DNA of 5,110 bases from Kiritimatiellia bacterium (GTDB lineage Bacteria > Verrucomicrobiota > Kiritimatiellia > SLAD01): positions 1-5,110 of the forward strand of contig SLLF01000041.1 in the NCBI GenBank assembly GCA_007134175.1, read 5' to 3'. Shown here piece after piece: positions 1 through 4,280 of this stretch (its first letter is position 1; each line of letters opens with the position of its first letter). The position numbers and the translations under genes were made by a program. The notes below the pieces were generated by a model. It was not told the DNA's origin and made no database searches. It saw nothing but the letters and a program-made list of their open reading frames with translations.

Positions 1-243
1 CATTGCGACATCAATGAATTCCGCCGCCAATTCGGCCGCCGCATGGCGTACCAAGGGGGCGTCGACAAACGATGTATGGCCGCTGGGGGCACAAAGCTGG
101 CCGCCGAAATGGAACGGCTTGCCCCGCTCTGCCGCGACGGGGGCTATATTCCAAGCTGCGATCACGGCATTCCCCACGACGTTTCATGGGCAAACTATAT
201 CACCTACTGCCGTCTGCTGGCGCAGATGACCGGCTGGCTGTAG
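1..243 (+). CDS. URO-D superfamily protein (methyltransferase-like), C-terminal fragment
   Basis: Frame 1 is open from the first base to a TAG at 241-243 and gives 80 residues, so the gene begins before the window. The fragment carries the C-terminal signature of the uroporphyrinogen decarboxylase superfamily, in the branch close to corrinoid methyltransferases (MtaA/CmuA-like). A GGVDKR stretch (residues 19-24) ends a barrel strand, then comes a helix, then GGYIPSCDHGIP followed by DVSWANYITYC, which matches the usual 'GGYIP..DH..P.DVS..N..YY' ending. In this branch the proteins are usually not the haem enzyme HemE; many are methyl or glycyl-radical-pathway neighbours, or have no known substrate. 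The catalytic and possible zinc-binding N-terminal parts lie outside the window, so substrate cannot be judged. It ends 10 bases from the stop of the convergent pdxH and is not part of that operon. The family call is firm; the function is open. Confidence 0.85.
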   Translation, partial: HCDINEFRRQFGRRMAYQGGVDKRCMAAGGTKLAAEMERLAPLCRDGGYIPSCDHGIPHDVSWANYITYCRLLAQMTGWL

Positions 244-253
244 GCGTCTGGAT

Positions 254-898
254 TCACGGCGCCCGGCGATACCGCCGCCACCCGCCGGGTGTCCGCTCAA
301 AGCAGAGGCGGTCGTGCAGGCGGTTGAGACGCCCCTGCCAGAACTCGAATGTGGCGGGTATACACCGGTAACCGCCCCAGTGGGGTGGCAACGGAATATC
401 CCGGCCCTTGAATTTGCGCGTGTATTCGGCCACCGCAGCTTCCAGTTCAGCACGACTGGCAAGGGGTGCGCTCTGTGCCGAGGCCCACGCCCCAATGCGG
501 CTGCCGCGTAGCCGCGTCTTGAAGTAGGCGTACGACTCCTCTGCAGGCAACCGTTCCACCTGCCCTTCAATCCGAACCTGTCGCTCGTACGGCTCCCAGT
601 AGAACAACAGGGCTACGTGCGCGTTGACCCCCAGTTCCTGGCCCTTGCGACTCTCATAGTTGGTGAAGAAACGGAACCCCTGCTCATCATGTCCTTTCAG
701 CAGCACCATACGTGCCGCCGGCCGACCGTCGCCATCGGCAGTGGCCAGGGTCATCGCCTCGGGATAGTCCAAGCCGCACCGTTGCGCCTCGGCAAACCAG
801 CGCTCGAATTGCAGGAACGGATCATCGGCACAAGCGGCCTCGCTCAGCCCGCGGGCCGCGGCCAATCCCTTACGCCCCCATTTCCACCAGTGCCGCAT
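254..898 (-). CDS. pdxH: Pyridoxamine/pyridoxine 5'-phosphate oxidase
   Basis: This FMN enzyme oxidises pyridoxine or pyridoxamine 5'-phosphate to pyridoxal 5'-phosphate with O2, the last step of de novo and salvage vitamin B6 synthesis in the cytosol; it works as a homodimer. The protein has 214 residues (E. coli 218). FMN-site elements are RMVLLK (63-68), FTN (78-80), SRK (83-85) and ERQ (105-107). Residues matching the E. coli substrate contacts Y129, R133, S137, R197 and H199 are Y125, R129, S133, R193 and H195, a constant offset of 4. The family signature FEFWQG..NRLHDR lies at 184-197, and the C-terminus keeps the usual R-x-A-P ending. The ATG at 898 is supported by GAGGGGG just upstream, overlapping the stop of the preceding gene. 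It is the last gene of the leftward block. The N-terminus (MRHWWKWGRKGL) is short and Trp-rich but aligns with the 'KGGL' region that precedes the family core. Use of O2 implies a cell that meets oxygen at least at times. Confidence 0.97.
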   Translation of the reverse strand: MRHWWKWGRKGLAAARGLSEAACADDPFLQFERWFAEAQRCGLDYPEAMTLATADGDGRPAARMVLLKGHDEQGFRFFTNYESRKGQELGVNAHVALLFYWEPYERQVRIEGQVERLPAEESYAYFKTRLRGSRIGAWASAQSAPLASRAELEAAVAEYTRKFKGRDIPLPPHWGGYRCIPATFEFWQGRLNRLHDRLCFERTPGGWRRYRRAP

Positions 899-899
899 A

Positions 900-908
900 C
901 CCCCCTCA
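900..908 (-). promoter_or_regulatory. Stop/ribosome-binding-site overlap before pdxH
   Basis: On the minus strand the junction reads TGA-GGGGGG-T-ATG. The stop codon of the upstream small protein (906-908) forms part of the purine-rich GAGG (907-904), which sits 5 bases from the pdxH ATG. The arrangement supports the ATG at 898 and suggests translational coupling of the two genes. Confidence 0.7.
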
Positions 909-1355
909 CACCGACGGTGGCGGCGGTTGATCCAAACCGTTCAACGGTTGTGCCCCGGGACTGGTTGGGGCCTCGACCACATTGATCGGCAACGACTTCT
1001 CGTGGCGTCCGTCCAGCGCCAGTTCGATCGAATACTGGCCGGGTTCCGGAAATTTCAACCCGTTCATGTTCAACACCATGTTGGCGCAGACCGATTGCAC
1101 ATCACCCGGAAACTTGATCCCGATATTCCCGTCGATCCCGGGAATAATCGATTTGCCGTCGGCATCGATCAGACTGATTTTCACCCGGTGGTTGCCTTCC
1201 TCGATACGGTCAAAGCGCACACGGAGCGCAATGGCACAGTGCGGGTGCACCAAGGGGAATTTGCGCCCGTTGATCCGGTCGAACGCCCCCAGTAAATTCA
1301 ACTTACCGCCGCTATCGGTGGCGGCGTCACATAAGGCAAATACTTCCACATCCAT
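906..1355 (-). CDS. Small conserved cytosolic protein, resembles DUF6941 family
   Basis: This is a 149-residue protein with no signal peptide or membrane segment. The N-terminus MDVEVFALCDAATDSGGKLNLLGAFD and the later CAIALRVRFDRIEEG, LIDADGK and YSIELALDGR stretches alternate hydrophobic and polar residues as in a beta-sandwich. They resemble the uncharacterised family I know as DUF6941, whose members begin with a 'vEif.LCDaAtd..GKLNilGaFD' block. That assignment is from memory of the motif and was not searched. The tail after VVEAP (about 126-149) is Pro/Gly-rich and ends in PPPPSV, so it is probably disordered. I chose the ATG at 1355 rather than one two codons earlier at 1361: AGGAG (1362-1366) lies 6 bases from 1355 but directly abuts 1361. 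The gene starts 11 bases after the stop of the upstream membrane gene and ends 7 bases before pdxH. Function unknown. Confidence 0.88.
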   Translation of the reverse strand: MDVEVFALCDAATDSGGKLNLLGAFDRINGRKFPLVHPHCAIALRVRFDRIEEGNHRVKISLIDADGKSIIPGIDGNIGIKFPGDVQSVCANMVLNMNGLKFPEPGQYSIELALDGRHEKSLPINVVEAPTSPGAQPLNGLDQPPPPSV

Positions 1356-1361
1356 ACCCAT

Positions 1362-1366
1362 CTCCT
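1362..1366 (-). promoter_or_regulatory. Ribosome binding site deciding the start at 1355
   Basis: AGGAG on the minus strand lies immediately after the TAA stop (1367-1369) of the upstream gene. It is 0 bases from an ATG at 1361 and 6 bases from the in-frame ATG at 1355. The normal spacing favours 1355, which also gives the N-terminus expected for the family. Confidence 0.8.
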
Positions 1367-1741
1367 TTAGTCAACAACCGGCTTACGGGTGCAGGCGCGA
1401 TAGACCAGAAACAAGGTCGCCAGCGGATAGAACTCCGTCAGCGGCATCGCGCAGTATAGCGCACAAGCCGCCACCCACCAAATTCGTTGCACCCGCGGCA
1501 CGTCCTGGGTCCGCACCACGTAGCCCCCCACCAGCAAACCCAGGATCGCCCCATGCGGGATCAGCGGGGTGCGGGTCAACAGATCAGCTGCGTCCAGCAC
1601 CAGTCCGGACAACCCGGCCTGTAGCAAACGACGCCAGCGCACCACCGCCACACCGGAGCGCACGGCCCGGTCCCGTTCCTTACCGGATGGCGGCAGGACT
1701 TCCGGCTCGTATACCTTCCGCGCATGATCGTCCTGTTCCAT
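1367..1741 (-). CDS. Small membrane protein of unknown function
   Basis: I do not recognise a characterised family. The protein has 124 residues. A charged, soluble N-terminal part (1-38, many Arg, Lys, Asp and Glu) is followed by an amphipathic stretch RLLQAGLSGLVLDAADLLT (38-56). Three hydrophobic stretches come next, at about 60-76, 87-101 and 104-114, the last two separated by a short PLTEFYP loop, and a basic tail RACTRKP. This fits two or three membrane segments with a cytosolic N-terminus. The stretch 88-106 (WWVAACALYCAMPLTEFYP) is the most distinctive and is likely to be conserved, since it places polar and Pro residues in a hydrophobic context. The start ATG at 1741 follows GATGGGGGT, a weak purine-rich site. 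It lies 36 bases after the metal-transporter permease and 11 bases before the DUF6941-like gene, so co-transcription is likely. There is no sign that it belongs to the ABC transporter itself; a membrane accessory role is only a guess from position. Confidence 0.8.
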   Translation of the reverse strand: MEQDDHARKVYEPEVLPPSGKERDRAVRSGVAVVRWRRLLQAGLSGLVLDAADLLTRTPLIPHGAILGLLVGGYVVRTQDVPRVQRIWWVAACALYCAMPLTEFYPLATLFLVYRACTRKPVVD

Positions 1742-1777
1742 ACCCCCATCATGCCCACCCGCTGCCGGGAGTCAATC

Positions 1778-2614
1778 TTACACTGATACCGTCGGGGGCT
1801 CCTCACCCGCCCATTCGCCACGACGGCGGCGGAGCGCGGTGCACCAGCGCAGCGCGCCGGTCATAACCAAGCACGCCGTGCACACCGGGCCGAACGGCAA
1901 ATCCAATAGCAGCGCCACCACAAAGGCGATCATGTAGGCCACGACCCCGATCAGCACGCTTACCACCACCGAGCGCGCCCAGCCATCCACCAACACAAAA
2001 CCGACCCAGGAAGGCACAAACAGCAGCGCAAACGAGGGAAACGCGCCGATCGAGATGGTACCGAACACCGCCGCCATCACGGTCATGAGCGCCAGGACCA
2101 GGCGATACGGCCAGACCCGTTGCCGGTTCGCCGCATGGTAATCGGGAAAGAAGCGGGCGGTGAGCGCGCGGGAAGCCAGCCAGGGGAAGCAGGCCAGCGC
2201 CAAGACCAACCAGATGGCCGCTCCGATCAGATGCGGCCTGCGGGTAAAATAAAGTTGCCCCAACAGCAGCGATTCCCCGATCACGCGGCCGTGATCCATG
2301 AACGCCCCCAACAGCAGTGTGGCCGACCACCCTAGTATAATCATTATGGCATAATGGTTGTTGCCCACTTTCGGCAAGGTGGAGCGGACCACCATAGCGA
2401 TGCCTGCCGTGCCGAAGGCCCCGACCCAGGCCGGCCCATGTAGAAAGGCCGCCACCATGCCGCCTGCCGCAGCGATCTGCGCCAGGCCTAGCGCGGCGAG
2501 CCATTCGTTGCGCAGGCGTAGCAACGTGCCGACCAGACTCAATCCCGCCGCCAACAGCAGGCCCACTAAAAAGGGTATCCGGAACAACGGGTCAAACAAC
2601 AACCAGTCGTTCAT
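1778..2614 (-). CDS. ABC-3 family metal ABC transporter permease (ZnuB/TroC-like)
   Basis: This 278-residue inner-membrane protein forms, presumably as a homodimer, the channel of a zinc or manganese importer. Hydrophobic segments lie at about 10-32, 40-58, 62-77, 89-106, 129-149, 170-190, 193-211, 215-237 and 241-257. Family landmarks are LRNEWLAALGLAQ near 34-46 (coupling with the ATPase is usual nearby), ESLLLGQLYF (114-123, the 'n.LLFG.iL' equivalent), IGAFPSFALLFVP (189-201, the 'lg.LLv.alLv.Pa' equivalent) and LLLDLPFGP (235-243, the 'Y..dlp.Gp' equivalent). A basic, Arg-rich cytosolic tail follows 256. The ATG at 2614 is chosen: it forms an ATGA overlap with the ATPase stop and has GAGG 7 bases upstream. 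A TTG six codons earlier is possible but would lie deeper in the ATPase gene. The 'SHA.LPG' block common in ZnuB is replaced by QIAAAGG (46-52), so this is a divergent member. Confidence 0.9.
   Translation of the reverse strand: MNDWLLFDPLFRIPFLVGLLLAAGLSLVGTLLRLRNEWLAALGLAQIAAAGGMVAAFLHGPAWVGAFGTAGIAMVVRSTLPKVGNNHYAIMIILGWSATLLLGAFMDHGRVIGESLLLGQLYFTRRPHLIGAAIWLVLALACFPWLASRALTARFFPDYHAANRQRVWPYRLVLALMTVMAAVFGTISIGAFPSFALLFVPSWVGFVLVDGWARSVVVSVLIGVVAYMIAFVVALLLDLPFGPVCTACLVMTGALRWCTALRRRRGEWAGEEPPTVSV
2342..2356. repeat. Perfect 7-1-7 palindrome inside the permease gene
   Basis: CATTATG-G-CATAATG is a perfect inverted repeat with a single-base centre, in an AT-rich patch within otherwise GC-rich coding sequence. 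It encodes permease residues 87-91 (HYAIM). The 7-1-7 geometry is that of boxes bound by Fur-family regulators (Fur, PerR, Zur), although the bases do not match a consensus I know. It could equally be chance from codons CAT TAT GCC ATA ATG. Confidence 0.45.
2611..2614 (-). other. ATGA overlap coupling ATPase stop and permease start
   Basis: The minus strand reads GAGGTGGGACC-ATGA. The ATG (2614-2612) starts the permease and the TGA (2613-2611) ends the ATPase. The GAGG ribosome site (2625-2622) lies inside the last ATPase codons with 7 bases of spacing, which argues for coupled translation of the two subunits in matched amounts. Confidence 0.85.
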
Positions 2615-3180
2615 GGTCCCACCTCGATCCAATCGGTACAGTGCGCCTCCAGGAAGGCGCGTTCATGGCTTACCAGAACCACCGCACGCGGGGCCTTGAG
2701 CTCCTGCAACAGGGCCGATAGCGTTTCCAGGGCGCGCCCATCAAGATTATTGGTAGGTTCGTCCATCAGGACCAGTTGCGCCGGACTGCACAAGCAGGCC
2801 AGTGTTTGCAGCAATTGGAATTGGCCGCCGCTCAGGCGGTACAGCGGGCGCCCCAGCAGGGGTCGAATGATCGTCGGTGCCCAGGCCGGATCAGCTCCCA
2901 GCAGGGCGTACAACTCCCGTCCCAGCAAGGCCAGTTCGGGCGGTAACTCGGGCCGTTGCCATTGATGCGCGATCGTAACGCCGTCGGCACGCTGGATCGT
3001 GCCGGAAAAAAGACAAGCCATGCCGGTAATGGAGCGCAAGATGGTGGATTTCCCCGCACCGTTGTGGCCGCCCAACCCGAGAATCTGACCGGGTGACACC
3101 GCCAAGCTGACGGGACCCACGACCGGTCGCGTATAGCCCGCCACTACATCGCGCAATGCGAGCAACTCATTGGACGTCAT
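2611..3180 (-). CDS. Compact metal ABC transporter ATP-binding protein (ZnuC-like)
   Basis: This is the cytosolic ATPase that powers the importer, 189 residues long. It has a Walker A loop GGHNGAGKST (37-46, with His where most homologues have Pro), a probable Q-loop glutamine at Q73, the signature LSGGQ (116-120), Walker B LVLMDEP (136-142) with catalytic E141, a D-loop NNLD (144-147) and the H-loop SHE with H172. All elements needed for ATP hydrolysis are present. It is clearly shorter than ZnuC-type proteins (about 230-260 residues): the sequence stops about 17 residues after the H-loop and lacks the usual C-terminal extension. The reading frame is intact and the stop overlaps the permease start, so this looks like a genuinely short subunit and not a broken gene. 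The ATG at 3180 has only a weak GGGA upstream. The permease next door and the binding protein 104 bases upstream complete the transporter. The NNLD motif also occurs in ABC-F and other ATPases, but the context favours an importer. Confidence 0.93.
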   Translation of the reverse strand: MTSNELLALRDVVAGYTRPVVGPVSLAVSPGQILGLGGHNGAGKSTILRSITGMACLFSGTIQRADGVTIAHQWQRPELPPELALLGRELYALLGADPAWAPTIIRPLLGRPLYRLSGGQFQLLQTLACLCSPAQLVLMDEPTNNLDGRALETLSALLQELKAPRAVVLVSHERAFLEAHCTDWIEVGP

Positions 3181-3284
3181 GTATTCCCAACGCAGATTTC
3201 ATCCGCACCCCATGTGGCAGCCGCACACGCTGGGGACGGCTGCCGGGCCCAGCGTGCCCGGCTACAGTATGCACGCTTTTTGTA
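3181..3284. other. 104-base gap between binding protein and ATPase genes
   Basis: The gap has no ORF and no convincing promoter. It is occupied mainly by the interlocked inverted repeats at 3216-3262. A run of five T (3277-3281, plus strand) follows another inverted-repeat arm. The only ribosome-site candidate for the ATPase is GGGA close to the ATG at 3180. Confidence 0.7.
3216..3262. repeat. Interlocked inverted repeats (candidate dispersed palindromic element)
   Basis: Three perfect inverted repeats share 47 bases. Pair A is GGCAGCCG (3216-3223) with CGGCTGCC (3237-3244). Pair B is CACGCTGGG (3226-3234) with CCCAGCGTG (3248-3256). Pair C is GCCGGGC (3242-3248) with GCCCGGC (3256-3262). 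A and B interleave as in a pseudoknot, while C excludes B and overlaps A. A fourth pair, AGCGTGC (3251-3257) with GCACGCT (3271-3277), extends it to the right and is followed by T bases. The density is far above chance. A structured intergenic repeat of the REP/BIME sort or an RNA switch are both possible; copies elsewhere in the genome cannot be seen here. Confidence 0.7.
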
Positions 3285-4190
3285 TCATCGTCCTGCGGCA
3301 GACTCATCATTTCTCTGTTCCAGCGCGTCTACCCACGCTTCAATCATGGCCATATAGGCGTCAGCATTGCCATCCATCGATACCTGGGCCGGTAGCTGGA
3401 CCAGCGGCCAACCCAGCTCGCGTGCGAGAAACTGCCCGCCCTGGAGCGGCTGAAAATCCATCACCCAGATCATACCCTGCTTCGTGGACAGCTCCTGCAC
3501 CAGCGCGCGCAGATGCGACGCGGTCGGCGGGATGCCGGGCAGCGGTTCAATGTAGCCCAGTAATGGCACATCCAGGGCCTTAAGTAAATAGTTCGCGTCG
3601 GCATGATACGGCAGCACCCCAACTGCAGCGGCTGTACGGGCCCGCCATTCCGGCAGGGGCTCGGTCAGGCGGGCCGCCAGCCGGTCGGCATTGGCGCGGA
3701 ATGCGGCCGCGCTTTCCGGATAAAGGGCGGCCAAGCGCTCGGCCAGCGCGTGGCCAATAACGGCCATGCGTTCGGGATCCAGATAGACATGGGGATTGCC
3801 CTTGGGGTGGACATCCCCTAACGCCCGGTCCGCCGGGCGCCCCACCTCAATCAGCTCCACCTGGCGCGCCGCCTCGAAGTGGCCCGGTTGTCCCAGCTGT
3901 ACCCGCCGATTGTTGGCCCCTTGAATGGCTGCCGGTAACCAGCCAATTTCCAGTTCAGCGCCGACCGCCACTACCAGATCGGCCCGGCGCAACGCAGCCA
4001 TCATGCTTGGCCGCGCCTCCAGGTAGTGGGGATCGCGGTCTGGCGATGCCAGCACGGTAACCATGACGGCATCGCCCCCGATCTCCCGCGCCAGCATCCC
4101 CACGTTCGGCACCGTCGCCACCACGCGCAGCCCGGCGGCACCGGTGCTGGCAACGAACCAGACAGACAAAAAAAGAATCCATTTTTTCAT
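3285..4190 (-). CDS. Periplasmic zinc/manganese-binding protein of ABC importer (ZnuA/TroA-like, cluster A-I)
   Basis: This protein captures the metal ion in the periplasm and delivers it to the permease. It has 301 residues. The N-terminus MKKWILFLSVWFVASTGAAG is a typical signal peptide, probably cut near residues 18-20, with no lipobox Cys. The mature part has the A-I binding-protein fold: LRVVATVPNVGMLAREIGGD (21-40), DPHYLEARPS (53-62), GNPHVYLDP (131-139), LPYHADANYLLKAL (193-206) and IEPLPGIPPTASHL (214-227). Likely metal ligands are H55, H134, H196 and D245 (in WVMDFQ); the first three are seen directly in family motifs, the last is assigned by position. The long His/Asp-rich loop common in ZnuA between the first and second ligand is missing; only DVHPKGNPH remains. 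The ATG at 4190 has a weak AGG 8 bases upstream. It lies 104 bases before the ATPase gene. Zinc is favoured by the His-rich outer-membrane partner, but manganese is not excluded. Confidence 0.93.
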   Translation of the reverse strand: MKKWILFLSVWFVASTGAAGLRVVATVPNVGMLAREIGGDAVMVTVLASPDRDPHYLEARPSMMAALRRADLVVAVGAELEIGWLPAAIQGANNRRVQLGQPGHFEAARQVELIEVGRPADRALGDVHPKGNPHVYLDPERMAVIGHALAERLAALYPESAAAFRANADRLAARLTEPLPEWRARTAAAVGVLPYHADANYLLKALDVPLLGYIEPLPGIPPTASHLRALVQELSTKQGMIWVMDFQPLQGGQFLARELGWPLVQLPAQVSMDGNADAYMAMIEAWVDALEQRNDESAAGR

Positions 4191-4280
4191 CGTACTTGCC
4201 TAAGAGAATAGGTGTCAGGTGTGAGGTTTAAAGAAAGACATCGAGATGAACCCCCAAACCTGAAACTGCCCACCCCATGC
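4191..4280. other. 90-base gap before the binding-protein gene
   Basis: The gap lies between the stop of the outer-membrane gene (TAA at 4281-4283) and the binding-protein ATG. It contains heptamer repeats and an AT-richer stretch (TTTAAA on the minus strand at 4227-4232) that could serve as a -10 element, but I see no well-matched -35 and no clear Zur-type palindrome. No hairpin-plus-T terminator for the outer-membrane gene is evident. Confidence 0.6.
4210..4230. repeat. Degenerate heptamer tandem repeat
   Basis: Three consecutive 7-base units on the plus strand read AGGTGTC, AGGTGTG and AGGTTTA. A related pair lies in inverted orientation at 4255-4268 (minus strand CAGTTTC, AGGTTTG). Such short degenerate heptamers resemble the short tandemly repeated sequences found in intergenic DNA of several bacterial groups. 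No function is shown. Confidence 0.6.

Noticed and set aside
1..243. Calling the left fragment hemE (uroporphyrinogen decarboxylase of haem synthesis)
   Set aside because: The GGYIPSCDHGIP/DVSW ending fits the methyltransferase-like branch of the superfamily better than HemE, and the catalytic N-terminal part is not in the window.
279..291. Palindrome CACCCG-C-CGGGTG near the end of pdxH
   Set aside because: It lies inside coding sequence in a GC-rich, Arg/Gly-encoding stretch, with a one-base loop and no T run, so it is not a credible terminator.
982..1866. A 294-codon open frame on the plus strand
   Set aside because: It lies antisense to three well-supported genes, is rich in Pro, Ser, Ala and Arg as expected from GC-rich antisense sequence, and shows no family motif.
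1803..2504. A 233-codon open frame on the minus strand in another frame of the permease gene
   Set aside because: Gly/Arg-rich shadow of the permease with no hydrophobic pattern; the overlapping frame has clear ABC-3 features.
2630..2632. TTG start for the permease, six codons upstream of the chosen ATG
   Set aside because: The ATG at 2614 has a well-spaced GAGG and the classic ATGA overlap; the TTG has no better ribosome site and would add residues not expected at the N-terminus.
3251..3281. Hairpin AGCGTGC/GCACGCT followed by T bases, looking like a plus-strand terminator
   Set aside because: No plus-strand gene lies upstream within reach, the loop is 13 bases and the T run is short; it is better explained as part of the interlocked repeat.
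4191..4280. A Zur operator ahead of the binding-protein gene
   Set aside because: I looked for an AT-rich inverted repeat like known Zur boxes and found only heptamer repeats, with no palindrome of suitable length.
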